Shown piece after piece: positions 13,605-31,573 of a stretch of 64,000 bases of DNA; the stretch's first letter is position 1; each line of letters opens with the position of its first letter. The stretch lies in the NCBI GenBank assembly GCA_963965975.1, contig OZ014419.1:3194677-3258676 (forward strand). The letters run 5' to 3'. The translations under genes were made by a program, and so were the position numbers. Below the pieces are notes generated by a model that ran no database searches, had not been told where the DNA came from, and saw nothing but the letters and a program-made list of their open reading frames with translations. This DNA comes from Xestospongia bergquistia (taxonomy: Eukaryota; Porifera; Demospongiae; Haplosclerida; Petrosiidae).

Positions 13605-14509
13605 AGGTCAGGTGATTTTGATAGTAATTACATCAGGTGTATTAATAGTAATAAATTATACTCAAGTGGTTACTTAATTTTATTTGAGAGGTGCATATGG
13701 CTACAATTTACTCTTGATTATGATAAAATATTTCTATATCTCTAGTACGTGTGTGTTCTTTTCAAGTGTTATTATGTAATTATCATCATTAGTCTACTTT
13801 CTCTATATAATATCTTTAGTATAATATAACTTTGCTGATGTGTTTTTCTTGTGCCATACTTGAAACCTGATTATTCTTGTGTTAGAAGTGTTAATTATTA
13901 GATTGTGGTCTCTTGAACCAATGATATTATTCTGGAATTGATATTAGTGGATGATATATTAACAACTACTAAGAAAATGTTAAATCATTGTTTATACTGT
14001 ATAGTGTAACATTTGGTAGTGGTAGATTGTTAGTTGGTTGGCAGTTGATAAATTTACTGTTTATATTATATTTCTATTAAATCAATTGTGACCACTAGTT
14101 GGCACCAAACTGTGGTAAGAACCTTGTTGGGTTTGTTTAACATCACTCAATATTTCCCTTTTAGTATTATGTCTACACCCTACAGCTGTATTTATATTAT
14201 ATATGTTGATAACAATATGTTGATATTTGGATACTAAACTATCTTGAAGTGTTATTTTGTTCAAATTGGTCTTTATTATAAACAAATAACTTTCAACATT
14301 AGTTCCAAATAAGAACTTTATTTCTATGTTTACATGTTCTTTCTGTTGACTTACATTTGGTAGTTCCTTAAACATGTATAATAATTGCCAAGATATTAAT
14401 AATGTTAAATTTACTCTACTCACAATCCATATTAATGACACAAAACTAGTAATTGTTTTATTTGAAGCTGTATTCATAACATTTTTTCTCACAGGAATAT
14501 TAATACAAT

Positions 14510-19373
<4,864 letters not shown>

Positions 19374-20007
19374 GAGAAGACTTAGTATGAACTTGATATG
19401 TGATTGTTTCTAGTTTTTCTGTTGTGTGTATATGTTATATAATATATCATAATATTATTATCATTTTTATTGAAATTTTATTGTTCTAATGTTGTTGTTA
19501 AATTGGTGGTAGTTGGAGTGTACAGTATAATGGAAAAAGTTGGTGATTTTTGGTAAATCCATGTTGGATACTTCATTAATGTTACTATTAATGGGGTACT
19601 GACTGACTCACCAAAACAACCTGCTACACACCATGTTGTAATTATGACTCATTTAATACCTCACTAAGTTGTCCCATTTATCTACTTGTTTAATGGGACA
19701 TGTTCATGCATGCATGTAACATGATAACATGAATGACAGATTTCTTTTGGCAGCTTTTAAAGTAATATTACAATTGTTATTTTTCAATAAACTATATTGT
19801 CTCACTACATGAGTAGACAAGTAGTTGTAGAGATACCATATACAAAATTATTTTGGATAAATGTAGTATATCATAATAACATTTTGCAATATAAAATGAG
19901 TTGTATGATATTGACTAATAGTATATGTCACTACTTAAACACCAACTATTTTAGTACCAAAAAAGGGAATTATTATAGATAAATTCACAAAGAATTGTTT
20001 ATAGCTT

Positions 20008-23000
20008 CTAAGGTGGACCATTGCCTAGCCGGGTCAAATCCATTGAACTGAAGGAGTGGCTATATCCTAGAGCTTGACGTTTAGCAGCAGGACCTCTCAA
20101 AGTAGACACAGGAGTCACAGTAAAAGGTGCAATTGATGTTGAAGAAGTGTTAAGAGGAGTATCCTGTAATTAAGATTAAAATGGTTTTGCTTGATTGAAA
20201 TTAAACAAGAATATTTGCCTGACAAATACAATATGGAATGTTATCACATGTCAAAATGACCAATGAATCACCTCATGTGTAGTTAAGATCAATTTTATAA
20301 ACATTAAACAGTGGTATCATTTGTTCATGGAAAATAGTTTTCCCCAACTTTTCTTAATTATAACAGGTTTATATTGGAAATTATGTAACAACTGGTAGAG
20401 GGCCTAAGAGACAGATTACCCTAATCTACTCTTAATCTTGGACACATAAATCTACTTATACTGTTTATACAGCATTATGTTTTTCAAAATTCTGATGATT
20501 TTCATTGCATACAATTGGTTATTAGCTAATTTGTCTATACTGATTTCTTTGTAATAGATCCAATTCTCCAACATTAATGTGTAGAGAAAGCTAGGCAAAT
20601 GCACTTTCAAACAAGTCAAGGTAATTATTGCTATTCATTGGTTGTTTTTTTCATGTTGCGTATTGTGCTTCCAACCTGACAAGTACACAAGCATTTACTT
20701 ACACATTCAGTAAAAGACTCATCCATTGCTTCCAAGTTATGATCTGTGTTTCTACTAATAGGTGTGAATGGTCTGCGAGATGATCGATTGGAAATGGTAC
20801 GTTTGACCTTCTTCCTAACACCCTTAAAGCTTCCACTATATGTAACAATAACGTAATGACTTTACAGTATCTATCTTACGTGAGAGCTCTCTTGAGAGAG
20901 TTACCATCATCCACTTGACTTTTAGACATTGACTGGAGAACTTCAGCAGATGTCTTCCATACAAACTCATCCTAAAATAATGCATAGTTCATCATCAAAC
21001 ATTCATATTAATTTACTGGCATTGTAGAACAGTTAGCATCGGCAATAAGTTGAGAGAGTTGCTTTAAAAGATTGTTTTTCAGTTCAGTCTCTCCGTTTAC
21101 TTTAAATACCAGTAGTCTCTCTTGAGGATCTTCAGGCCATCGTACCAACAGTCCAAATCCATTAACAACATCTATATATTATATATATATATATAATGCA
21201 TTGCACTACTGTACAATGATACCTTCATTGTCAATGAAGTCAACAATAGTACGTATGTGAGTGTAAGGTAAGAACTCTAAATGACGATAAGGTTTGATAG
21301 GACCCTTCATAGCCGAAAATCCATGACCACTTCTTATCTTTGCCATCTATCAAGAGGATATGATAGATTACTGATAACATTGTCTTGTGTTACTAACTTC
21401 CATACTATCTGAGAACAAAAATAAAGCTATCGAGAGAACTTTTGAGCCTTTTCCAGCAGCTGTGTTAATTTCCACAACATCAAAACGAGAGATAAAGGAA
21501 CGATGGGAAGACAAAACAGTTGCCTAACAACCAAATTAATTGCGTAATATGAGAATAATAACTATATTGAAACTTACTGGAATATCTTCAATCTCTCGAA
21601 CCATTTCAAACATATGCATCTGTCCTTCTGTCCTACGTTTGTCTTCATTGATATGACTATTAAAACAATAATGTGTTAATTAACATTAATTGAGTAGAAA
21701 CTCACTTCATGACTGTTTTAAGGGACTCAACTGCTCTTTCAAGTGATTTATGATCATGATGAGATGACTCTGTATGTTTCACTAGATCTAATAAAATACG
21801 TCACATATTTTGTTTAATAAGAATTATTTGTAAATACCTTGTAAGAGCAGAATAATACGAGGTATTCGTTGAACTGGTGTGATAAGCAATTCTGCTAAAG
21901 TTTGACGTCCACATTCAGGACGAGACTCATTGAATTTAAGGAAGGCATGAAATCTTGGATATTGTTTGTCTGAAGTCATTAGTGCTTCCTTAGTCATCTC
22001 AAAGTAATTGACAAATGGAGGATATACTCTTAACAATTCATCTGCCTACAAGACCAAAAAAACAAGTCTGTTAGTACATGGTCTAGAGAAAGGCTCTTAG
22101 GAATTTTAAAGGAGAGAGGAAACTTTTTTGTGAATGATACAGTGCTGTACCTTACCTGTTCTAAAAATATTTTCCCAATACAACAGTCTGGAGTCCATTG
22201 AGCTATCTGCTGCTCTAAGCCAGTCTGAAACACAATTGTGACAGAGTGTATCACCACTAAGCCATACCTTGATATTAGTGTGAACTGCAAGAATATCGGG
22301 AATATTACCAAATATATTCTTAATATTTTCTAGACTAAGTATTGGACCTCCTCGTTGACTGGGCTGTTGTAAAGGAACCATGAATTCCTAGACAGACAGA
22401 TACAATTGACATAGAGTAAAACAATATATTTTACCTTAACAATTGTATTCAGTATTTTGACAAAGTTGGTCTCAGTCTGTAACAACTCAGCAACAATATG
22501 ATATCTAGCTAGGTCTTCTTTAGTAGAGGCAGGGTTAGTACCAGTTGGTGTGGAAGTAGTTGTAGAGGTTGTTAGACTGGATGGCTTCTTAGTTATATCA
22601 GTTTTAAGAACTTGTCCTGGAGGAGGGTTAGAAATCATCTTCAAATAACAATGCAAGAAACAAGTCTTAAGTGTGACACATTTGTCAAACACACCAACCA
22701 AATTATTAGACAAACTTTAATATGTTCAGTTTTACATGATCTTACTTGCTATTGGTGATGATAGTGACACTAATGAGGCCTCCAATAAACTGTCCATACT
22801 AATGAGAGAGGCTGCTGAGGCATTGTGAATAGAATGACGTTTACGTCGACATTCCTAAATTTATCATCATAAAATGATTTAATATAATGAATATACCTTA
22901 GCATAATATACTGCCTCATCAGCACATGCTTCAATTTGAATACTTTCCCAAAACCACTAGAATAAAAGACAATAATAACTCTGTCCATTCATCCAGCAAT

Positions 23001-23444
23001 CTTCTATTTCTTACTTGTTGTTTGACAATATGAACTCTTGATGGAATAGTTAGTGGAATATTCATTGCCTCCACTCCATTAGCCACTACAACATGAGTCA
23101 TCTCATCATTGTCAATATCACATACAACACCACCTAGATATAAAATAGAATATTTTTAGTATGACACATTCAAACTTAGCCTACCATTATTTTGGGCTAT
23201 CTCTCTAACATGTTTAGACTCTGTCTCACTGAAGCCAAACAATGCAATATGACAACCAAGAAATGGAAGTTGTTTATAAATCATCTAATGACAACACATA
23301 ATGACATTATATGTTCATCTATTAAATTATATATTATGTTAAGACTTGATTATAAGCTTGGCCAATTTTAAACAGGCATACAAAACCCATTAAAGCACAA
23401 AACAACCAATATCAGTCCTTAACATAACACACACACACACACAC

Positions 23445-23482
<38 letters not shown>

Positions 23483-24678
23483 TATATAGCATGTATAATA
23501 TTATTTTTATCTGTTAAACAATCAACTATTACATACCATATTGCTGTCAGTAGCAGATACATTTCTGTGTAAGAGACAATCATGATGTGTTCTCTAATAA
23601 ATGTATTACTTACATGTTGTCTCTGTTCTCCCAACACTTATGGACCCATTCCCCACTCATAATGTGGATACCAAAAGTTACAGCATTCTATATGAATATT
23701 ATTAGTCACACATGATCACAAAATAACAAATTCTGTCCTCATAATTATATACTCAAACCATGATTAAATTATGTCTTCTTAGATTTATGAAGTAATGGAT
23801 TTAGCAATATAATTTATAAACTACTTTGTTATAAATCATTACTCACTTTATAATTGGTTCCAATGACATTATTGGCTATGACATGTGTGATAGCAGATGA
23901 CACTTTATTTCGAACACTACCTCCCATCCAATGTATCATATCACAAAGTTGACGCTACATCAATATTGTCATTATAATAATGTATACATTAATGATTACT
24001 TACTGCTAGCTCTTTATCCCCTTTAAATCCAGTGAGACATGCTATAACTCCATCCATAGTACAAGAATAAACAGGTCTTTTCCTGTCTAGAAGTGGCTAA
24101 TGATACTAGATACTCAAAAAAGTAAACATTGTCAGATACCTTACCAATTTACGATTGACACAAGATTGAACACACGGAGGACCAACAATCCTATAGTAGC
24201 AGTTAGATTATGATAGATATACAACAAAATATTTATTAATATTAAGTAGCTTATAAGAACACTCATTAAGAGTGTTCAGGTTACTTGTGTTGACGTTAGA
24301 TTATAAGTGACTTTGTTTGTGTTTGAAATGTGCCTTTACCTGTATTTTTGTTTTAAGAGATAGTCAAATATTTTCCCATTAAAGTCTTGACAAATAAACA
24401 CAATATTACAACCATCTGGAACATGATCTGGCATATGACAACCGTCAAGAGAATAACACACTTCAAGCCCCAGGATCTAAAAGGATGATAATAACATAGT
24501 ACAACTACAGCACAAATATACTTTTAAGGACTTCTCTAATTGACTATCTTTACAATCTGCAATGATACATCCAAATGTCTTCTGTCCTTTACCATTTGGT
24601 ATTCCATTATCTAGATGTATATATGTATGAATATATATATATATATATATGTATATGTATATACACACACACACACAT

Positions 24679-24711
<33 letters not shown>

Positions 24712-24765
24712 TATATATACATATATACATATACATATATATATACATATACAATATACATATAC

Positions 24766-24796
<31 letters not shown>

Positions 24797-25186
24797 GATA
24801 GATAGATAGATAGATAGATAGTTACATATGTAGATATATATATATATATATGTCACATGAGCAGAGTAATAAGACAACAATTCAATGTAACTAAAATGTT
24901 TGTATCACAAAATATGTATTGTCAGTCAACCAGAAAAAGCTATAGACCAGAGCTGACAGCCCAACTCACTCAGATCTGTGACTTCTTCAGTGGGACTGTC
25001 TTCCTCTTTTTCATATTTATCGAATATGACTGGTACAAGATATTTTTTCGGTTTGTTATAATTAGAAGTATAAGAGAATCCTCCATAACTCTCGTCCATT
25101 GGAGCTACCTCCATGTAAATTCGGTTTAAAAGTTTGAACCCGTCTGGCGGGCACATACACGTTAGCACGTGATCATTACCGGACAT
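20008..25186 (-). CDS. ECT2: ECT2 Rho guanine-nucleotide exchange factor (BRCT-DH-PH)
   Basis: This is a multi-exon minus-strand gene; exon 1 is 24970-25186 ([20 protein letters not shown]..) and the last exon ends at TAG 20008-20010. Exons at about 24.6-23.0 kb encode the N-terminal BRCT repeats ([58 protein letters not shown]). Exons at 22.5-21.8 kb encode the DH domain ([59 protein letters not shown]). Exons at 21.6-21.0 kb encode the PH domain ([16 protein letters not shown]). A basic C-terminal region ([18 protein letters not shown]) ends in [10 protein letters not shown]. Domain order and DH wording match animal ECT2. In animals ECT2 is recruited by centralspindlin and activates RhoA for cytokinesis. 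I saw no break. The convertase gene upstream in the same direction ends only 86 bp away. Confidence 0.93.
23427..23481. repeat. (CA)n microsatellite
   Basis: About 27 CA dinucleotides with one G interruption, in an ECT2 intron. Confidence 0.95.
24611..24852. repeat. Compound TA/CA/CATA/GATA microsatellite in ECT2 intron 1
   Basis: A 240-bp mosaic of (TA)n, (CA)n, (CATA)n and (GATA)n occupies nearly all of the first ECT2 intron. It produces spurious open frames on both strands (runs of Tyr/Ile/His/Thr), which I ignore. Confidence 0.93.
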
Positions 25187-25272
25187 TTCCGCTCAATCTT
25201 GTTACTAACTTGATTGTTTAAAATTAAAATTAAAATTCTAAAATCAAAGATTAATGGAATGATTAATAACTA
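25187..25272. promoter_or_regulatory. 86-bp convertase-ECT2 intergenic spacer
   Basis: The whole space between the convertase stop (25273-25275) and the ECT2 start (25186) is 86 bp of A/T-rich sequence. It has 'aaaattaaaattaaaatt' in the middle and, in the transcribed sense, an acceptor-like 'ctttgattttag'. It must hold either a 3' UTR plus a promoter, or the junction of a polycistronic transcript. Confidence 0.5.
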
Positions 25273-28200
25273 TTACTTGGCGTATGTATATATTTCATCT
25301 TCACTTTCATCATCCGAATTATCATCCAAACTGACACTGGTGTTGTTATAGACTTTGTGTAAGTCCTTGTTTGTATTGATTGGCTTTCCAGAGACAAATC
25401 TGATTTCATCAGACGAATAGAGCACAGAATATTTGACTCCAGACTTTCTAACTGCAGCTGTAAGTCTTTTACGATTCCAATAGAAGAAAACAATCAAAGC
25501 CACTACAAGACTTATCACCAACAAACAAGCAAATGGAATAACAAACATAGAGATCATTACAAAACGAGAAGGGTGAAAGAAATCATTTGATAAAGGTGAG
25601 CGATAACTTACAGCTGACACAGTTGCATGTAATGGCATCAATAAATTGCTACTGGTCAAATGTGAAGATTCCAGAGGACCATAGTTAGATGAGAAGTTCA
25701 ACACACAGACACCATTGCTTTTGTAATAGGTTGGGGGACAAGTTAGTTGACAGAGCATGGAGGGGGTAAGTACTAGACCAGTTTGACACTCAATGCACCT
25801 ATCATTAGCACATCTTGTACAATTATCTGGACAGCAGCCACTATGAGATGATAGAGAGGCTCCCTGTATACATTGAGTACAAGTTGTCTTGTTAGTACAG
25901 GCTGTACAGTATGTTGGGCAAGTATAGCACATAGTGCCACTGAGATATGTACGAGGGGGACATACATCTACACATTTAAATGTAGACACATCTCGTAAAT
26001 GTTTACAGGTGTCACAATATTTTGGACCAGTTCTTGAGCAACCAGCAGCACATTCAGGTGAACATTTTTTATGAATATTATTAACAGCTTCAGGTTGTGA
26101 ATCAACACCATAGAAAATAAGAGAGAGACTATCCAAATGAACTTTTGTTCTTCTGTCTACAGACATTTTAAGTAACCAATCTCCATGTGGTTCTTCTCCC
26201 CAAGACATAACTGTCATAAAAGGCCAGTGATTAAAACCTTTGTGATGATTATCATATTTGCGAGGTTGTAACAATGTTGAAAGTGTACCCTTAGGGGAGC
26301 GTAAGGAAATATGTACGTCCCCTCTTTTGCCATTGACAGTTGCAGTAATGATAGCTTGGATATGTTCAAGATAATCAATGGAAGGGCAGTTTTGTTTGGA
26401 AAGATTTATTGTAATCTGAATAGGTGATCCATGAGTGCCTGTTCTCTGACTGAGAGAAAAAAAAATCATATGACCATCAAAATATTTATCAATAAATGAG
26501 AGAAAAAAAAATCATATGACCATCAAAATATTTATCAATAAATTCTAAGTCTTCACATGTTCTATTTATTATAAGCTAACCAGGAAAACATAAACCAAGC
26601 TATACTTGCATTATACAACATAATCAGTTAAGACAGTATTACACAGAACAGTCTACAATACACAATTTTATAATACAATATATTATTTTGTTACATAATG
26701 TACACTTACTGCACTGTAACAATATACTATATATAAAAAACATGGCAGCAAAATTATTAGTGTGGCACTTACACAGAAGCTAGTGTAACTGAGATATTAC
26801 AGACTCGTTGTTCTTGTACATTAATCCAATATCGAGCTCGGTTAACAAGGGAGGCAGCATCCATTAGTCCAAATCCATACTTATGGCTGATTCTTAACCC
26901 AGCACCATTGACCTGCCAGTGTGGATCAATAGGGATAGATGAATTACTGGAGTAAATAATAATATACTGGACATCTCTCCATGTAAGATCAGAACTAAAG
27001 TGATAGTATCATAATATGGATACAATTAAATTAAGTCATCTTACTTGGCTTCCAGTGCTAATGCTAGTAAACCAGCAGCCATTGGAGCAGCTGCTGATGT
27101 ACCAGTATGATACTCAGTACATTTATGACGGAGATCAGTAGTAACCTATATATAGATATTGTCATAATTACATGCAATTCAGAATTATTTGGTTGTGTCA
27201 ACATGTAACTCTGTATTACTATCATTTAATAGCAAGTTCTTGTCATACACTATTTCATTGGTTATATTAAGCCCTTGTTGTGATTGTCCTTGCAGAATTG
27301 CAGTCATAATAATTAATATAGGTAGTGATTTAAATTGCTTTCCTCTATGTTTTCCTAATATTTTAAGCTTTCTACTTTCTTGAATACAAACATGTGACAA
27401 ACAGAAATTTTTAAACAATATTTGAAATTTTATTGTTGTAGAATGCACAATTTTCAAATGGTGCTTTCCCAAAAGAACACAAACATACACAAACTAAGTG
27501 CTGTACCTCACTCAAATGTTGGACATGATAATATCTAATTGTTTTAGCTTACAATCTGTTTTTCTCCATTTGATCCACTGCTGTAAGTGGCAGCTAAAAT
27601 AGATGAACATTCCTCAGCATACCACGGAAATTGATTATGTTCAGTGACAGCACTAATAGCAATAGTGTAAGGACTGACTACATAACCATCACAGCTGCAA
27701 CTATCTTTTGAAGCCCCACCATTACCAGAGGCCCAAACATATATGGAGCCTTTACCACCACGCCCCTAGAAAACCAACAAAAAATAAACTACTAGTATAC
27801 ATTAACAATCATGGTAAACAGCTTCCACTAAACAACTTTTTTATCTACCTTGCTTATTCCTTTCAAAAAAACATGTTTAGTGAGTTTTCCTGGACCGTCA
27901 AGCGATCTACCATCATCAGTAGGACCCCAACTACTGCTATAAATATCAATATGTTGTGAGTTAAATGAAAGTGAACTAGCTTCAACAATATCAGTAACAT
28001 CACCATCCAACATACGAACACCTGTTATTTAAATAAATTGATAATAGCTTATAATTGATCACTTTATCCCTTACCACCAATACTGGCATTATAAGCTACA
28101 CCCACAGTGCAGATATTGTTTAAACCAGCTGCAACCTCACCAGCGCATCGAGTACCATGTCTGTTTTCATCACTTGGGTCATAGCGTGGAATAGGATCAG

Positions 28201-29004
28201 AATCATGAGAATTAAAATCATAACTAGCGTGAGGATCCTATAAAAATAGGATAAGTTAACTTTAGTAGAGTCACCAAAACAAAAAACAAACTTACATAAT
28301 TATGATGTAAGTCAGGATGGGTATACTCAATACCTTAGAGGAAGGAATGTATTAAGTATTTGTTAAACAACTGTATTCACTTACCATCATCTATTATACT
28401 AACAACTACTCCTTTACCAGTAATCCCTTGATCCCATACTGGTTGTACATTCAAATCTAAATATTTACGATGCTAGATGAAATAAAGAGGAGAATAAACA
28501 TAACAAAACAGTGATAATAATAGAGCTACACTTACCAGATACCATTGTTTAGACCACCAAGAATCATGAGGAACTACATGACTTCTTTTCACTCTTTGCT
28601 TAGCTACTTGTTGTTCCACAAAGGTCACCTGTAGTAAGTAGATCATTGATTTAGTAATAACAAATAAACTAATACTGACCTCTTCTTCAGATAAAAGAGC
28701 TTTATGTTTGTGATCAAGTGAGCGAATTGACCGAGAAGGTGACTCCGAGTGTACAAAGTGGTACAAACCATTCAGACTACCTATCTGTATTAAGACAAAC
28801 ACAGTAATACATAGGTAGTATGTCATTCTCTACCTGGCCCTTGTTGAGAAATCCATGAGTCTTGGCTATTCTGTTTGCAACATCGTCTCCTCCTTGTATT
28901 TCTACTGCCCAGCTGTTTGTGTAATAGTCTTCGTCTTCTTTATCCTCAGCATAACATAAAGTTATAAAGTACACATAGAGAAAAACAAGAGAAACACTCT
29001 TCAT
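25273..29004 (-). CDS. Furin-like proprotein convertase, membrane-anchored
   Basis: This is a multi-exon gene starting at 29004 with a signal peptide ([19 protein letters not shown]); exons 1-3 are 28834-29004, 28680-28784 and 28536-28628. The prodomain ends at KQRVKRSHV, a furin-type autocleavage site. The subtilisin domain has the Asp in VVVSIIDD (about 28.4 kb), the His in RHGTRCAGE (about 28.15 kb), the oxyanion Asn in WASGNGG (about 27.73 kb) and the Ser in [13 protein letters not shown] (about 27.08 kb). The last exon (25273 to about 26450) holds the P domain, furin cysteine repeats ([17 protein letters not shown].., [14 protein letters not shown]..), one membrane helix ([20 protein letters not shown]) and a cytoplasmic tail with an acidic Ser cluster ([13 protein letters not shown]). 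That tail recalls the furin TGN-sorting motif. The product should cleave secretory precursors after basic sites. All catalytic residues are present. Confidence 0.94.
26452..26543. repeat. Exact 46-bp tandem duplication covering an intron end
   Basis: The units 26452-26497 and 26498-26543 are identical. They begin gagagaaaaaaaaatcatat and include, in the convertase sense, the pyrimidine tract and acceptor region of the intron preceding the last exon. The duplication therefore offers a second pyrimidine tract. Confidence 0.92.
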
Positions 29005-31363
29005 CGCTTACCACTAATTACTTGGAGCCACACCCTTCATCCGTTAGCAAAGCTACTATAGTTCATAGTATTACCAATACAGAAAATTTATTCATCTACA
29101 CATAGATTTACAGGGCTGATCTAGAACAATTTGAAACTGTACATTGATTGACCTGGGAGGCATGTGTCACTTTGGTACTGATGCTGTGGCTAGGAACGAG
29201 ACCACTAAATAGAGTTTCATCAAGTCCTACTAAAGTACTTGGGGATCATGAAATGGTTGGTCCTAATAAGACTCTGATACACGCAGTCTAAAAGTGTTCA
29301 CTCTTTGAAGCATAAGAGGGACCTTTAATTTCATTCATATAATTTCAGATAAATTATTGTGGACATAACAAAATATAAGGTTACATAAATTTCAATATTG
29401 CTGGTATTGTCTGACACTATATAGACTGTGGTATACACTACAGAATTAACTTAGTAAGTTCTCTGCTTAGATTTTTCTAGTGCCAACTTGCTGAAAGGAG
29501 ACCAACTCTAATAGCTGAAGAAAGAAATACCATATTTATTGCACACACCCACACACGAACACACACATACATATTTACTCTCTGCATCCAAGTAATGCAC
29601 ACTATTGTATAGACAAGTATCTCAATACATCTTATTATAGGATCTCACATTAACATCTAAGGAGGTTAAGTCTCAGAATGTCAACTCCCGTTATACCATA
29701 CATCTACTTCCCACTATATCAACTATCAAGAAAGTCAGTTATACATGTAGTTTGTTACATTTCCACAGTACTTATAATAATTCAAAGTCCAACAAGTCAA
29801 CAACATACAATATCCTTTGGGTACCTATGTAAATGCATGGAATACTTCAACTTTCTCTCTGGGTCATCCTAGCTACTATCTTTTCTGCTTTCTTTTTAGC
29901 AGATTTTGATGCATGATTATGATCTCCTCTGACATCTTTGACAATTTCATCCTCCATTGTGGTCTTAGCTGAGCATAATTAATTGGAACATCACCAAAAT
30001 TCTTTACCATCCTTTCTGTTTCTAATAGTCAAATATCTATATCCTCCAATATCTCTATCTTCCACTTTTGTGTGTAGTAATAAAGTTGTATTCCATCATA
30101 AACTAAGAAAACATTGCTAAATTGCTGCTTTTATATACTGAACTGTCTGAATTGATAAACTTAATTTGTTTAATTAATACACAAAAACATCAATGACCAT
30201 ATAAGGCTGTAATGCTAAAATGAAATTTGTAGGGGCTGCTATATGGTCAATTACTACATGTACCACAAATTATCATCTAAAAGCTAATTCTAAAACAGAA
30301 ATGAAAGTTGGCTTTTGGGAGTTGACATTTTGAGAAGTTAACATTTTGCCTTTGAGAGTTGACATTTTGGGAATTAACCCTAGCAGGAGTCCATTATTAT
30401 AGAGCACTCCCATGTGAATAATTGTCTCAATTTTCCAAAACTAGTCATGCCGTCATTTTTAGACATGCACCTGGGCAAGAATACTAACTATGACAAAGGC
30501 TGGCTAAATTATAGCTCATTGTTCAGGTTCACTTTACTTTAACCCCAAATACCTAAATAATTTCACTACACCATGAATTGCATATAAGTCACAAAAGCAT
30601 AAGTAAGCATCTCTACATAACAAAATTCTTTAACTAGTCTCATGTACAAGATTCTTATAGAGGTAGGAGCATAGCTGAGACAAACTACAGTTACACATAT
30701 TATAACTCAGATATCTGTGATACATTTATCATAATTAATTTAAACATCTAAAAACAGTAATGTGACTAGAATGGCAAAAGTACCCGATACACTAGCTGTG
30801 GACTATCTCACTGGATTTGGTAAAATGCTTTTGTAAGTCTCATTTTAAGAGGTAACATGTCTTTGTACTAATACAACATCTTATTACAAAGATTAATCAT
30901 TTACACTATATACAAAGATTAATCGTTAATCTTAAGTATGTGTGGTAATATGATGTCATGTGACCTTGATATCTTTTGAGTTTTGTAGAAGTGGGAAGTG
31001 TATGAGAGTCCTAGTATTCTTAGTTCATAGGTAAGAGACATCTAAGTGGATATACGGAGGGCAATATCTCTTTAATACATAGACAAAACAGAATTATCAA
31101 ATATATAGATAATTGATACATGAACAGAGAAATGACAACTAATTGTAATAATTATAGAAAGATTGATAATATTTTAAAATGATTAAACAGAGTCAGACTA
31201 CTTGCTTCATAAAATGACTCACTATATCTTTGACCATTCAGTTAAAGAATGTTTAACAATTTTTGTAATTTTCTCTGTTTAAAATGGTAGGTGTGGTTTT
31301 CTTGTACACATAGTTGGACATTAGCTTAATTATTTATGCGTGTGTTATGTAGAGCAACTTTAG
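29005..31363. other. Intergenic region with no confident gene
   Basis: It holds the convertase promoter side and AT-rich DNA. On the minus strand, 29847-29957 encodes a 36-aa Lys-rich frame (MEDEIVKDVRGDHNHASK..), which may be a last exon or a chance frame. On the + strand, 30771-30832 reads MAKVPDTLAVDYLTGFGKML and then a good donor (gtaagtc), but I found no matching exon downstream. Around 30309-30376 the motif 'gttgacattttg' is repeated three times with variation. Confidence 0.4.
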
Positions 31364-31573
31364 TTAATCTTTCTGTTTCTGCTCTCTTTCTTTCTTTATT
31401 CCTTCTGTAACTGATGCTTTAAACTGAATGGCTTGTTTGTGGCTTTCAAGTGCTTGCTGGCGGTGTTTCTCCCAAACTTCAGGAAAAAAGCTCTTCCTGT
31501 GGTAGTATGCAACGCACAATACTGCTAATGAGAGTCCAAATGCAACGGGAAAAATATGGAATCGTTGAGACAT
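31364..31573 (-). CDS. Small single-pass membrane protein, 69 aa, unknown function
   Basis: This is an uninterrupted single-exon frame. A short N-terminus (MSQRFHIF) is followed by one hydrophobic helix (about residues 8-24, PVAFGLSLAVLCVAYYH). A basic, strongly helical tail follows (WEKHRQQALESHKQ.. ending KKEREQKQKD). The architecture resembles small inner-mitochondrial-membrane or SMIM-type proteins, but I do not recognise the family. It is flanked by non-coding DNA on both sides. A chance frame of this length is possible; the clean helix plus charged tail and the AT-poor codon use argue for a real gene. Confidence 0.55.
   Translation of the reverse strand: MSQRFHIFPVAFGLSLAVLCVAYYHRKSFFPEVWEKHRQQALESHKQAIQFKASVTEGIKKEREQKQKD

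Noticed and set aside
14082-14492. 136-aa minus-strand frame upstream of EFA6.
   Set aside because: Starts next to the EFA6 acceptor, lies in its 5' UTR intron, AT-driven composition; I could not support it as a gene.
24477-24880. Overlapping Tyr/Ile/His-rich frames on both strands.
   Set aside because: Translations of the TA/CA microsatellite; only the ECT2 exon at about 24.5-24.6 kb is real.
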